DNA of 64,000 nucleotides from Proteles cristata cristata (GCA_017311185.1 JAESUZ010000415.1:389501-453500), one strand, 5' to 3'. Counted from the first letter of the stretch, positions 47,701-62,700 are shown. Numbers and translations are program-made. Notes: a model not told the origin generated them from the sequence alone.

Positions 47701-50700
47701 CATCTCTCTTGGAGCACCTGGGTGGCTAAGTCAGTCAAGCGACTGACGCTTGATATCTGCACTGTAACTGTGCACAGTCTGTTTGCGATTCTCTCTCTCT
47801 CCCTTTCTCTCTGCCCCTCACATGTGCTCTCTCTCTCTCTCAAAATAAATAAATAAACTTGAAAAATTAAAAAAAATAATCGGAGTGTCTCTCTTGAAAC
47901 AGAGGAAGTAGGAACACAGCCTCCCCCAATTTGAACTTGAAATTTCTAGCTAAGATTCTAGGAAATAAGGCCCAATTTTAATTTCATTTGGAATATTTGT
48001 TCAGTTTGGGTTCCTGGTGGTTTTCTTTTCAACAGGACCAGGGAAACCAGTCAGAACTCTCAGCGGTGGAGGGAGAGAGAGCCGAAGGTCTTACGTCACT
48101 GGCGATCTCTCTGGAGGCCCGGGCGGTCTGGAACGGAATGGCGTCCAGCCTGAAGTCGTAGCCGCCAGCCCGTGTCTGTTCCCAAGAGTTTCTATAGGCT
48201 TTCTAGATGGTGAAAACAAAGATATGAGTGAGCAGGGAGTGAGCATTCGACATCTGGCACGTTGTTAGTTCTGAGCAGGAACAGTTCCTAAACACACACC
48301 CTCGACCTTGCAGGGGCCCAAGGACAGAGCCACAGCCCCACACCCATCCCAAGGACCTCCCCGGCTCTGCCATTGGTGGGGCTGGCCAGGAAGGGCTGCA
48401 GCTCGAAGCCCCTGGCCTGATCATTAGGCCCTGCTCTGGTGGCTCTGGGCTCCATGAGCCTCGCTCATCTGCTACTTCCTGTTGGTACGAGAGGCGCCTG
48501 CCCTACTCTTTCCTATCTTTGCATTCACTTTTGGTGCCTCAGGTTGGCAGCTTCCGGAAAAAGTTTGAGAACTCTACTTCTTCAGACATGCAGAAAGTAC
48601 TCTTCCTTAGGTCCCAGCGGCCATGTGTTTGTTAGCTCCAAAGACTTCGTGGGGGCCCCTCAGCAGCTCCCGAAGCCACGCCACGCCATCACTATGAAGC
48701 ATGCCGCACCCCACAGGCACCCCGTGTGCCTGCAACCAAGGGAAGAGCCTTCACCCGAATTAAATTGATTGCCGAGAACCTGACAGAGTTCCTGACCCAT
48801 GTTATTTCACATCTTCCTCTTTCATTTTCCCCCTTTTGAAGTTGTTCTCGCACACCCTCCAGGAGTCTGTAATCACACCCTCTAGTCCTCAGGTAGACCC
48901 ACATAACCGATAGAGCATCAAAATCCTCCACGCCTTCGTGTAGCTAATAATTTTTTTTTTAAGATAAGGGAATGGCTCCATGAAAGGAACCATCTGGAGA
49001 CTCCAGTGGAGGGCTGTCCTTTATTCAGCCACAGAGAAGGGAGACAGCAGGTGAGCCGCAGCGGCAGCAGACGACAAAGTGATGGCCCCAGACCGTGTCT
49101 GCGGCTCACTCTTTCCAAGAGCCCTAGCAGGTCAGGAGGAGCTTTAAGAACCTTACTTTTGTCACTTGGAAATAGAGGTCAGGCCTGAGGCTCTGTTCTA
49201 CAGGGGACTGAGGAGATTAAGCAAAGCGGGGATGGCAGATAAAAAGCAAAGTGCCTCACACCACCGCACACCTGGGCCCAGGACCAGAGAGGCCCATGGA
49301 GGCTGAGCCAGGCACGGCGGAGCTCCACATTTTTAGGTACTGACATCCGGCACCTTCACCTTCATCATCGCCTCCACCTCCCACATCCAACACCACCAAC
49401 CATGAGCCAAATGCCTACTACGTTCAAGGGCCTAGAAATACAGAGCCAATACCCTTGGAGCAATCACTTAATCGATGGGTCACAAACAAGGTCCAAAGGA
49501 TTCGATTTCCAGGGTCACCACTGAGTTTAGCAGGCGTGACCCAGGGATATGTAGAAGGGGAGAAGCATTCAGATAACGAAAGACCCGCCATCACCTTTAG
49601 CTTTATGCTCCCTCATATGGCGGCCAGAACATAGAGTCTAAATGCTTAGCGTCCCCTGGGAAGGTGACGGTTGGCCCCTTCCTAAAAAGGACCTCCACAC
49701 CAGATCTGGGCTGGGTAAGGACACTGAACTTCACTCAGCCTCAAACTCCAGCGTCACCCCGCTGTGGTGTTGACACACCCCCACATCCAAGTCTCTGCAG
49801 CCGAGGGCCGACGAGCGAGGGTGGCCCAAATTGGGGTTCCCCCCAAGGCGCCCGCTCCCTTTCTCCTGCCCCCTTCTCCCTGTATACTATTTGCTTGATT
49901 GTCATCACTTCCCCCCTGAGTTTTTTTTTATTCTGCTGAGGTTTCTGCCTTGCCACTGGGAGCCTTTCCATTCCGTAGGCGCTTTGATTTGGAACCCTGG
50001 GCGTTTCTCTTCTTTATCACAGTGGGCGCAGTTTTGTCCTCAGCCTCACACATTAGAGTCATTTGATTTTTAGTTATTTCGGCTGCCTTACACATCTCAA
50101 TGGCTTTCTTTGCCCAGGAAGGTCACTTTCCCTCCACATCTTCCTCACAGAGCACTTGATCCAATTGTGTGCATTCTACACGCCCCCGAAGAAGTGCTCT
50201 TTCAAAAGAGGTTCATGAGTTCTCCATATCCGCATGCCCCGGCGGCTAATTTCAGCTCCGGGACTCTACAGATCGGCGTCCCTTGTGAGCCGGAAGATGC
50301 GCTGTCACTGGCCTGGGGTGGCCGTCCTCCTTAAGCTGGCCCCCAGACTGACCGGCAGTCTTATCCAGTTTTTCAGGGCGATGGGCCTCCAATAGTTTGT
50401 CAGATGGAGGCCTGGCCTTCCCCCATCCTTGAAGCATGAATGTGGGGGCTGTTTTGTCCAAGCTCCGTGGAGGGGGAGGTCCACTTCCCCAGATGGAGGT
50501 CAGCCCACCAGAGCTGCCGTTCTAAAATTATCGCTCGCGCATCCCTCAAAAGCATCAAATGGTCATAATAACTCATATTTACAAAGCACCATCGCATTCA
50601 CCGCGTGGGATCCCACAGGGCTTTACAAACGCAACAAACTAATACGCACGCTAACTAGAAGGCGCCTCTCTAACCCCTGTGAAGCGGCCACCTCTGGGGT

Positions 50701-53700
50701 GCAGGGTAGCAGCTGTTGATCTGCGCGAAGCCCCAGGACACAATGGCCGGGCCGGGGAGGGAAGAATGGCCGGACTCTGGGAGGCCCCGCGCTGCCCCAG
50801 GCCGACACACTCAGCCTGTGTTATTCTGATCTGACAGCGTCTTTTGATTCTGCCGCCTGGCTACCTGTTATCCCCAGATCACAGCTTTGCAGGCCGAGCG
50901 GCCGCCTATTCTATTACAACCGGGGGCCTCCGACCCCTGCTAACAACAAGCCCGGGTTTAGGAAACAGCATCTTGGTCATGCCCGCAAAGGGCACACATC
51001 TAAGGGACACAGAAGCGTGGGAAGCCACCGCCTCGCGCACAAAAGAGGAGATGGTGTTTGCGCCCGATGGACGACAATTGCGGCGTCTTCCCAAACTGGG
51101 TGGTGAGAAAGTGCCACAGTGTCTCTGAAGTCAGCCGGCTTCAGGATGTGTTCGGGAAAGAAACAGAGCAAGTGTCTGCACCTGCCAGGATCAGGAGAGC
51201 ACATGACTGAGGGCTTCGCAGTCATGCCGGGACCGGAATTTTCGAGCTGGAAGGAACCACAAGCATCGGTTCACCCATCTCCATCCCATTTTCCAGCTGA
51301 GGAAACCGAGGCCCAGCGAGGAAGGTGACCCAGAGTCACACATGTGGTCTGTCTCACTCCCATGTTCTGCCCATCCAAAGTCCTCCTTCCTGGGGCCGTT
51401 TCTTCCCCAACGGATAACATCCAGTTCGGGTATGGATACATTTACAGAAATCGGCACACAGCACGTGAATGGCCGCATCACTTACGTCACTCAGGTGCTG
51501 CGCGTTGAGGCGGGCTCTGGCGAAATCGGGGTGGTCGGGGACCAGGGTGTATCTGTGCAGGGACTCGGCATCGCCCGATCTGTACAGGCGCTGTGGGGAA
51601 GACAGGCTCATGGTAAAGGCAGAACTGTGCGGGCCGAAATGACAGACGGAAAGCAGGCCAGCTCCCTTCCTCCCCCTCCCTCTCAGTGCCCCCTATCGTG
51701 AGAGCAGAACCCAGCCCAGCACATGGAGGGCCTCCGGCCAGCACCCAGACAGAACACACCGGCCTACCGAAGGGGCCTGTGCACCGGGAGTCATGTGGGG
51801 TTGGCTGGTTTTCAATAGACCCTGTTTAAAATATTCATCAAGATCTGCTCCAAATGGTCCCCACACCATGATCCTTGCTGGCTACACCTGTGTGTTTTAC
51901 AGCAGACTAAGGTGTATGGATTTTTTGAGAATCTTTGCAACTGAACATTGTTCAAAGTTTCTACTTGTAACGAGATGCCTTAATGCCCTTGTTGTTGGAC
52001 ATGGATAATAATAAAAAGACCCAACAGCTAATAAGCCTTTTTTACCATGAAATGCTATACTATGTTTCCAGAAAATTAAAGTTTCCGTAGTCTACCTGCA
52101 TCCCAGGAAGACATGATTTTAAAACTTGAGGTCTCTCTTAGTTGCTGTTTTTAGAGCACTGATCTAAGAGTTACAGATGATTTTAGGAAGGGATTGAGTC
52201 TCCTCTACTTTGCGAGAGGAAAATATAGTATTCTAATCCTTTTCCAAACTCCACCTGGACTTCGCAAGCATGAATGTTTCGGTACAACATTTGGACTCCA
52301 TGTGATGAGGGGTCGGCTTTGTCAGTCTGTGCAAAGTCAAATCCCTTGACAATTTCAGAAAAACATATCTAAATTTCTGTACTCCAAAAGAAATATAGGA
52401 GAGAAGGAGTGAGGCTAAATCATACGAAGTAGAAGCAGAAAGAAGCTTTTAATATGGCTCTTCCTTTTTTCTAACTGGGTTATGTTCAGCTTTTAATTTC
52501 ATTACTATCAATAATTAAGATGAATCTCATGTTTAATAAAAGATCATCAATAATACTTAGTATTATTACTGTTATGATTATGAACAAACTGTAACAGGGG
52601 ACATTTATTGAGGGCTCGCTATGTTGCAGATACTTGTTAAAAGCTTCACACACGTTTGTTTATTTAATCCTCATTTATTTCACTTAATCTTATGAAATGG
52701 TGCCTTCATTGCCGTCCTTTCAAATAAGGGAGCAGAGATTAGAAGAGAGAAGTACCCGGTTCTAGATCACCCAGGCAGTAGACAGCAGGTCTGCCCTCAC
52801 ATCTGTCCGAAGCCCATCCTCCTAAGCACTGAGTACTGAGCAGCAGTACTCACTACAGGGCACCTAGGATAAGTGATGAAAGACACCCACCTCGTTGCAA
52901 TGCATGTAGCTGTTCTTGGCATGAACCAGGTCTGGGGAGTCAACCACCGCGGTGAACTTGATACTATCTGGTTTCTTACGGTATTTAGTCTGTAAGAAAC
53001 AGACACAGATTCCCATCAAACAGTCGAACCCTGTGCATTTTTTTGGGATGGAGCTTCACCCCACCCACTTGGTACCAAATGTGCCAATGACACTATTGGA
53101 AAACAAGTTTCTCTTCTTGGTGAGTGCCTCACAGGGGTACACAAGAGATCCCCACTGCCTCTGTGATAAGGAACATTTTACAAGTATTTACTCTCCCGAG
53201 GGGGGAAAAAGGCTGCACAATAGCCTGGCCCGTCACAATAAAGGAATCCAGTAGGGGGGAGAATTCAGCATCAACAGGGTCCCAGTGAGGTCTGTTACTA
53301 AGAAGTGGGAGAAGGTAGTGCCACCCTCAAGGGGATCCCAGGCCACCAATCCAGTGGGGAGTTGGCTGAAGGGAACCATTCCCTGTGTAGTGTGTAACCT
53401 TCTGAAATCAGATACCCCCAGACACTGGATACTCCGAGTAAACTCACTAGGTGGATGACACGTTCTGGGCCCCCATGAAAACAATGGGCCAGTTTAGCTC
53501 CTAACAACCTAATGTGCCTACTGACAATTTTCTAGTGAGTCATCTGTCTTTCACTGCTCAGTTTGGAACATGCCTTTAACTCCCCAGCAAGTGAACTCAT
53601 GGGGAGGGAAATCTTGTTCAGTCTTGCCATTGGGTTGCAAAAGGCCAGGAAAAATGCTGGGCATCCAGTGGCCATGGGACCTTCTTGGGATCTCCACCCC

Positions 53701-56700
53701 GTAAGCAGGTTCCCTCTTCAGGAGGGAGTGGATGCTATGGGTTGCGTGTATGATAGGGTCGGGTTGGTGGTACCTCGCTGATGAGTTCTCCAGCCTTCTT
53801 TGCACTCTCTAGCTGTGGTGAACTCAGCGCCAGCCATCCTGTCCCCTTCATGCCCATCAAGTCTGACTTGTAGCGGAACTGTGGGAAGAAAATCAGTGGC
53901 TTTTACTGAGAGAGTGCCTAAGACTCTCAGGGCATTTCAAGATCCTTGATTTGTAATAACGCTTCATTGTGACGTGTCAACATCTTCCTTCGGAGTGCAT
54001 TCTGCATGCCGTTAAGTCAAACTGCACGAGTTTTAGAAGTCAAGGCGATGGATGCCAACGATCGCTTAAAGAGAGAGTGTGATCGCTTAAAGAGAAAGTG
54101 GAGGGGGCGCCTGGGTGGCTTAGTCAGTTAAGCGTCCGACTTTCGCTTAGGTCATGATCTCGCGGTTCGTGGGTTCGAGCCCCGCGTCGGGCTCTGTGCT
54201 GACTGCCAGCTCAGAGCCTGGAGCCTGTTTCAGAGTCTGTATCTCCCTCTCTCTCTGACCCTCCCCTACTCATGCTGTCTCTCTCTCTCTTTCTCCTAGA
54301 AATAAATAAAAATATTAAAAAAAAAAAAGAGAGAGAAAGTGGAGATCTACACCCAAGCCCAGGCAACAGCCTGGATTATTTTGTTTCCCCCTGGCAGTGA
54401 GGTGACTGCCCGCCTGCCTAAATAGAACAGTTTTACCCACCTCCAGGTCACAAAAGGGCTTTAAGCTCTGACTCGGAGCAAATTGCTTCACCATAATGTG
54501 ACTCAGTTTCTCTCTGTGATGGCTGCAGGTCATAACAACCCTTCTGTTCTCATGAGAACGCCTGAGGGTCCTCAGAGCTAAAGCTACTCTATGTGTTGGA
54601 TCTGTTTTTGTTTCGTGGTGGTTTGGGGAACTGGGGGGGGGGCGGGGGGCATGGGGACAATTACAATAGGACCCTAAGAAGGGCACAAGCTTAGCTACAA
54701 CCGGCCTACAGGATGTAAGCCAGTTTAAGCTTTTTGTGCCTAGGTTTACCTCCCCCTGCCACTGTTCCTCAGGATTTGCTCACAATCTCAAAACGGGCCA
54801 GGTTGTATCCTGTCTTAATTTTAAGGACTCAGAAGATTAGAATGCCAGCAGCATTCCTGGGACAAAATAGTGAGTGGTGCTGTAGGACAATGGGTCTGAT
54901 CAGGAGTCTCCTAAAACATTAGATCTTATTACCATTCCTCAACCTGCCCGCCATTACCCAGGATGAGACAGTCACATGAATGCCTTTCTTCTTCTCCTTA
55001 TGGAAATTAGGCATTTTTTAATGGCGGAAAAAGACCCTCTAAGGAAGTCTAAAATTTGGATCTAAACCAAGTTGATAGCGTTTCTCTAATTTAGATATAA
55101 GCCGTGCTGTAACGCAAAATATCACTCCAGAAACCAGCCTCTCGGCCTTTTTAGTTCCTTTTCATTTCAGGATTCACAGCGTCCCTCACAGCTGGCCTCA
55201 AAGAGGGTCCGTTTCTGATCTACTGTCTGCTGGTTAATGCCCCCGTGCAAATCCCACTCTGCTTTCTAACTGGTGAAGGGAGGCATCACTCAGGTTCAGG
55301 AGCTGGTTTCAAAACCCCATGTCAGTTAAGATTGCTTTTTATACCGCGATCTTTCGGTCTACACCGGCAAAGCTTTTGCCTTCCACTCTGATAAAGAACA
55401 GAGAAAATTGGATAAATTTCTAAGTTAGAGAGAATAATCCTACAGGGCCTCTTCACAGCCGGGTCTTGCTCCTTTCATACGCAAGATGAAGTGGGGAACA
55501 CTCTTTCAACTTGCCTTTTGTTGAGCTGAACAGTACAATTGCAGGTAAGTCAGAAAGCAAGATGCAGGTTCCCCAAAGATCTGACTGCGCCTCAGACTCT
55601 CTTATAAATGGATCGTCTATTGATATTTCAGCTCCCAGCCCAGGCTTGACTATTCACGCAGACCCTAAAAACAACACACTTGCCCCAGACTTCACGCTGA
55701 AAGAGGGGGAGAGAGTGGGGAGTTGAGGAGAATCAGTTGCCCAAAGATGGTTCTAAAGAAGGATTTCAGGGTAATAAGAGAGCCTCTCACACTGCCCAAC
55801 TGCACCTGGCTTCCCCAAACAGCAATCTTGCCGTTTTCCCTTGCCTGGAAGCCACCTTCAAATTCATACATGGGGTTTCCCGGCACCCCCATTTTGGAGC
55901 ACTGGCTGCAAGTGGGTCCCCAATTTCCAATGATGTAAACAACTGTACCCATGAGATGGCCAGCAGGGAAGTGTATTTGTCATATCAATGGGAATCTTTA
56001 TAATCACCCTCTTGCACAGGGTGTGGTTTGCTTTAGACTCATTATTTCATGCATTGCTCATGGCATCCTTCAAAGGAGGGGTTCTTATGCCCACGTGCAA
56101 AACAATTTTGGTGTTCAAGTGACTGTTCAGACTCTCAGAAGAGTCATCGGCTGCTGTCCTCTCCTCTCCGTGTGCCACACAGGCGGTCGTTAAAGGAGCC
56201 CTTAGGAGTCGAGCACTTGTGGTCCTAATCCAGCCACCTGGGGGAGCCAAAGAGCACTGAACTAGGAGTCTGGACACTAGAGCCCCGCTCGGCCTCTTGC
56301 TGGAGGGTCTCGAACAAGCCATTCCCCTGCCAGCCTGTGACCCTGGGCAAGTTATTTAAGATTACAGGTGCCTTAGCTGCCACATCTGTAAAAATGAGAG
56401 GAATACCAGTGTGTACCCAGATACTAAATGAGATAGTTTGTGCAAAACATTTGAACAAATGCCAGAATGAACATTCCCAACATTTTAGTTGTTGTTATGG
56501 TTGCTTCTGATGGGGAAACTGAGGTTCACAGAGCTTACGGAGTCTACCTGAGGTCATGCAGCTGTAAAAGGTAGGGTCAGGGCTGTCCCCTTGACAGTCC
56601 CTGTAGGCAGGCACTTTTCAGGACTCCTTGCAGCCCGGGTGCAAGATCATGGCCACTCACTGTAGAGCACTGCCTGGGCACAGTGTGTGTCTCAAACATG

Positions 56701-59700
56701 TCCCAACGCAAGCATGGCTTGAGCAATCATGGCCTGGGACCCTCGGCGTAGGGGTGAGCACCCCTTGGCTCCCTCTTTCTGGAGGGAGTCTGTGGCCAGA
56801 CTCACAGCTTTCTTTCCGGTCTGGGTAGGAGAGGGCAGGAGAAGCACCCGGAGGTTGGGGGCTCCCGTTCCTCCCCCAGCCTGAGCTGAACCGAGTCAAC
56901 ACATGTTGAGCCTTTGTTTCTTTTTCTACAGAACTACAGGAAATTCGACTTTCAGTAATGACCACAAGAAAACTGAAGCCTCAGAACCAGCTCGACGTTA
57001 GATGTCCTCCGTTCACAGCATCTTGCAATCTACACCCCCCTAAATGAACAAACTTCAAGTTTAAAAAGCAATGCAGGAAGCATCATATGGTAATTTAAAA
57101 AAATTAAGCAATATTTCTCAGCATTAAAAATTTTAATACATATCCTATTTCATAAAATGTCCGTGTGAGAATGCCAACTACCATTTCTCAGAAAGTCCTC
57201 TTCTTTTTAGACTGCTTTTCCTTTTTTTTTAGTGTTAAAATATCCTTTCTTTTCAGAAAAAAAAACAAAACCCTGTGATATAAATGGTAGCTTGAGGTAA
57301 TGTTTCAGGTTTCTTTTTTTCCTCACCTAGTAAAATAAAAATCTGAGGACACCTGGGTGGCTCAGTTGGTTAAGCGTCCAACTCTGGTTTTCAGCTTAGG
57401 TCATGATCTCAGGGTTGTGAGACTGAGCCCCATATGGGGCTCTGTGCTGACAGCATGAGTCTACTTGAAATTCATCCTCTCTCTCTCTCTCTCTCTCTCT
57501 GCCCCTCCCCCTTCAAAGTAAATAAATAAACGTGAAATAAAAATCTGACATTATATTGATGCCCCATCTTAAAAGCATTTACCCATGCACCCTGAAATCT
57601 GAGGTCACTGGTCAAACCTCTTTGTCTCTCTGCTGGAGGGACAGAGGCCTAGAGAGCGAAGGGACAGCTCAAGGACACATAGTCAGTAGGGGACAAAGTG
57701 GAGCTTTCCCCGAATGTCTTGGGGCTCCCAGCTTGGCCCCCCTCGCCTCTCTGGGATGGCCTCTGCATTTACCCCAGAGGCTCCTCTCCCCCCCGGAACA
57801 GCCCATTGACAAGACGGTCACACCACGCGCTATTCTTGGAAGTGACAGAACGGCCGTCTAGCAGGTGGAAAGCCTTCGTAGTGGGACTTGCACTGCCTCC
57901 TTCGTAACCACGTGCCCTGTGTGGGGCCCGATGACCTCCCCCTGCCCCACGCTCGGCCTGACTGAATCCTGTGATAACTGCCACTCCGGAAAATTGTGAT
58001 GAACAATTAGGTGATTGCTGAATCGCGTCTTCATGGAATCAGAATTAATCACCATTTATGGGTTTATAATATTCTGTCTGTGCCATGTGCCTAAACTCAA
58101 GAGCAGTCGTTGCCCTAAAGGTAACCAGAACCCAGGGCCTTGGTGTGGAGAACAATCCGCACAGCCAACACTTGCTGGCACGTTTCTGTGCGCCGGGCAC
58201 CACGGTAGCTCTCATGGAGGCCAGTCCGAAACTGAGAAGTGGGTTCTCAACTGGGTGCAATTTTGCCCCCCATGCACACTGGGCGACATTTCAAGACATT
58301 CTGCCTGTCACACCGGGAGAGGGCGGTGTGGATAGTGGGTAGAGGCCAGGGATGCCCCAGTGCAACAGACAATAGGCCCCACAATGGAGAATCATCCAGC
58401 CCAGTACATCCAAGGAGCTGGAGCTGAGAAAGCCTGATCCTGATGCTGAGGGTTCCCGCGACCACAACCCCCTGGGCTGTGCTCCAGAACGAGCTCCCTC
58501 CTCCTCCTAGGGCTGAGAGAGACCGCACGCACATGCTCACGTGCCACGGTGCCCGCCACACAGCTCGTGCGCCACCGCGCTGACCACACCCACATTATCA
58601 CCGTTATCAAGTTCCAGTGGCAGACACTAAGGCCTGGAGGGAGGAGGGGACGGATGTCCGCATGTGCGGGAGGGGCTGGCGCCCTTGCCGGGGGGAGGCC
58701 CCCTCCTTTCTGGGTCTCAGTGTCTACCCTTGGGGCATAAAAAGCACGACTCCTCTGAAAGGAGCCCCCTCTGCGAGAGCAAGGTGGGTACGATGGTGGG
58801 TTTTGGGGTCGGGCCTGCCTGGGCATCTCCTGCACGACCTCATCTGTGAAAGAGGAGCCATGACTGTCCTCCGCTCACAGCACATAGCAAGAGGGACAGT
58901 CAGGCAGGCAGGAGGCAGGCGGCGTCAGCTCTGCATACCTGTCAGCCCTCCTCTCTCTCGGACCCCACTCCAGACCGCGGCCTCCTCACTCGCCCACTTT
59001 CTTCGGGCAAACAGGCTGCGGCTCCTTCCACTCAGGGCCTCGCCTTCGGATTTGCTACTCTGCTGGCTGGAGTGGTCTCTCCTTCCCTCAACTTCCGTCT
59101 TTGCTCAACTGTTCCCTTTTCAGTGCCCTGACCCGGCCCCCCCAACCCCGTCCTAAATTGCACACACACAGGACCACACACCTTCCCCCCTTCCCTGCTC
59201 TCTGTGTCTCTACAACACGTGTCCACCAACGTACCATATGTCCTACTTGTCACAGAGCATCTCCCTCCCACATAATGGAAGCCCCGGGAACACAGCAGTT
59301 TAGTAACTTCTTGTTGACCGCAGTATCCCCGGGGCCTGGAATGGTGCCTGGCACATAGTAGGTACTCAAGACACAGTTATATCAAACGACTGAATGATTC
59401 CAACCTACATGGCCCACCACAGCCCCAGCAAGTCTTAGTTGTGGCAGGAGGGGTCCGAGAGGCAAAGGAAGCAGCAGAATGTGCATGGAGCCGCTGGGGG
59501 AGGAGGGAGGTCAGGGGCGGGCGTGTGGCCCCAAGGCCCCTACCTCACTCTGCAGGGCGTGTGCTCTCTTGGCCCAGGCCATCTTCAGGTCCTCAGGCAG
59601 CGCCGTGAACTCGTGGCACCGCGTCCTGTAGTCATGGTCGCTGGCCAGGGCCTGGGCCTTCCTGGCGTGGACCAGGTGCACCATGTCCATGGGCAGGTGA

Positions 59701-62700
59701 CAGCAGGCTCGGCCACTCGCCGCCCCCCGCCTGTACTGCAGCTCGCTCTGCAGCTGGCCCACCCGCGAGCAGTGCCGGAGCCGCGGGTCGTCGCTCACGC
59801 TCCGGGCCCCGATCAGTCTACCTCGCTCCTTCACAAAGTCATGTCTGTAGAGAAACTGGAAGGCGAGACCACAGTCAGGGACCAGCATTCGGCCTGCTTA
59901 GCTTCCACCCTCACGTCCTCACTGCAGACCCTAGAAAACTCACCCACCCTTGCGCTAGGAGGTGATGATTATAAGAAAACCCACAGTGAGGTTGGCCTGG
60001 GAGCATGCCGCCTCCCTGAGGGACGAACAATTAAAACGTTACTCCATCCTTCCCATCTAATTAAAACCAGATCCTTGTGACCAAAGGAAGGGCCCCGGTC
60101 CCCTTACGTGTGTCCTGTGGCCAAAAGGAATTTATCAAAAAAGGTAAAAGAGGAACTTGTGCTTTAACTGTTTGTACTTGCAAAACATTAAACCCAAAAG
60201 ACAGGATCCATTTATTTGAAGTCCACATTTTCTGTGATTTGTTTGTGGGAAAGAGAAAGTCACCTTCATGTCCCAAAGCTATGGATGCTATCAGCAGAGT
60301 GGCGGAGACACAGCCAGCAAATCCTAACGCCAGCGTGTGAAACTACAGAGAGTCAAGAGGGAGATGTGTTACGGCTGTATTACAATTTCTATTGAGAGTT
60401 CTCTTTCGAATTCTAGGTGCAGTTAGAAAGCAGGCAGCTCACGCATTACAGGCGGGATCGCTGGTGAGACACTGCAATTCGAAAGAAATCCTAATCGCTT
60501 TCCTGCTGGAGACCTTTGCCTGAGTTTAGCTTCTGATTAATAGAGCCTTTCTTTCCCTCCCTCCGTCAGAGAAGCTCATTGCTAACTAATATATTCTGCA
60601 GGTGACAGCTTGTCTCACATGGTGATAGATTTGCTTTAATTCAGGAAAATCAGCTGTAGACATTGTTTTACATGAAGTTAACAGAAATTAGGCAAGATGG
60701 AAGGTCATAGCATTCAACTCACATCACTGGCTATATCTCCAGAGATGCGAGCAGCCTGGAAGGGAAGAGCGTCTATTGTCAGCTTGTAGCCTTGAGCACG
60801 GAGATTACGCCAAGACTCCTTGTATTTTGCCTACAGTAGGAACACACATAGACCTTTAAAAAAAATTTTTTTACACGAATCAATGAACAAAGGTTACTCC
60901 TTTCATTTGTAGTACAGTGTTCCAGAATCGATTTCTGACCAGCAAAAGCTCTCTCTTTTGCAAAGAAAATCTCATCAGCACACACGCAATCGTGCGCTCT
61001 GACACATATGGACGCAACACACTCGTGGAAAAATGTATTTACCACGGGCATCTAAAATCATGGTTTAAGTTCGGGAACACTAGAAGGGTCACCGTTAGAT
61101 CCCATCATAGCCGCCGACAGATGAGGCTTTGGAGCATGTCTTCACCTTAGCAACAAGAAAGGCTTACATCACTCAGATTGGCCGCGTTCGCTTTGGCTCG
61201 GACGAACTCGGGCAGACCCAGGGTCATCGTGTACTGGTGCCTCGCCTCGTCTCCGGCTGCTTTATAGAGGCGCTGGGCAGAGAGAGGAAGAAGAACAAGC
61301 AAGGAGAGGATGCTGAGTCTCAGTGCTGGAGGCCCCTCGTTTGCGAGAGGGAAACAGGTTTGCAGAAATAGGTTGCGGGAAGCCATTGGCCGTGTCACGG
61401 ATACCCCTTTGGCCCTGAGGAAGATCTTTCTTTCAATAAAGTCAGTTCTTTCATGAGTCAAGCTGAGTGATATGAAAGGGATACGTAAGACATTGCAAGT
61501 TGCTTTTGAAGGGGTTTAGGGCAGGTCACCCCAAAATATGGCACCTTGGCATACTGAATGCTTTAAGCTGAAGGGGTTTGGGAAACAGCAGGTGCTAGAA
61601 GCACTGTTTCTTCTCTCCTCTCCTGAAGCAGGCCAGAAGACCCTCCTGTAAGAGATGCCCTCCCCAGAGGAGAGGAGTGTCCTCATCTCCGAAGCTGGAG
61701 GGCTGCAGGGAGGAGTCTGAGGGAAGAGACCATGCTAAGTGTGCCCATGACCTTAGCCCATCACATTTCCCCGTGATTCCCCAAACCGAGTACAGAAACG
61801 TTCATTTCTTCTGGTTCCTGTACGAAGGCTCCTGGACCAAGTAAAACTTGAATTAAATATACTAGTATGCTTGTCTTTTGTTAATCTGCCTTTTGTTACA
61901 GAAGCCCCACTGAGACCCTAGGTTTGGTAAAGGAAAAGGTAAGGTTTCTTCCCTACACTTTGCTCGGGAATGGGCTGAGAAAAGAAAACCACGTTTAGGA
62001 ACGCTATCAAAGCTCTTCTCTTTGGAGACTTTGCCCTGGGGGATACAGTGTAAAGACCATAAATACCAAGATCCAGGAAAATTTGGAGAAGTCCTGGTTG
62101 GTGGAAAGGAGGTTCCCAAACTCTGTTCTGCATCCCTTCCTAAAGCTCTGGCTCCTTCCATGAGCGAACTCACGCCAGTGCAGCCCCGCGTGGCCTCCAC
62201 CGGCTACAGAAACACCCATTCACACTATCAGAAATGGGTCTGTGACTGGTGAGTTCTCTGAGGTCATCATAGGAGGCAGGGTTACCCCACCATCCAGCTC
62301 ACAGAGCAGGTAGGAAAGGCTTGACGGGAATTTAAGATTGAGAACGGCCACTATCCCGGCTCTTGGGGACATTCTTCTCCCTAAGCTGCTGTCTCTTAAC
62401 TTTCTGACTTGGGTGAGAGTGGAATCCAATTGTATAAATAGCCAAATCTTGACTGGCTTCTAAAAGAGTCAGGAGGAGAATTTGGAAAACTCAGGACGAT
62501 GCCAGATTTAACTCCCTGCCAAGCTGGGTTTCTATTTCAGACGAGATTGGGCACGTTCAGGGTGGCATGGCCGTAGATGCGATTTCTATTTCAAACTTGC
62601 AAGAGAGCCATCAAGAAGTAGCAACAAAGGGCCTGGAATGCTGATTTTATGTAACGAGACTCCTTCCCCTGCGCACCCATTGGCTAGAGATATTTAAATG

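Larger units (their letters stand above)
46490..48094 (-). other. NRAP: NRAP intron between exons 48095-48202 and 46178-46489
   Basis: Holds MIRs (46585-46790 on +, 47195-47400 on -) and two SINEs in tandem (47493-47879). No coding signal. Confidence 0.75.
53879..59543 (-). other. NRAP: NRAP intron (5.7 kb) between super-repeats
   Basis: Separates two super-repeats. It contains SINEs at 54104 and 57347, a MIR at 56290-56480, a MER5A-like copy at 58238-58415, and a CpG-containing stretch at 58500-58700. No exon was found. Confidence 0.75.
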
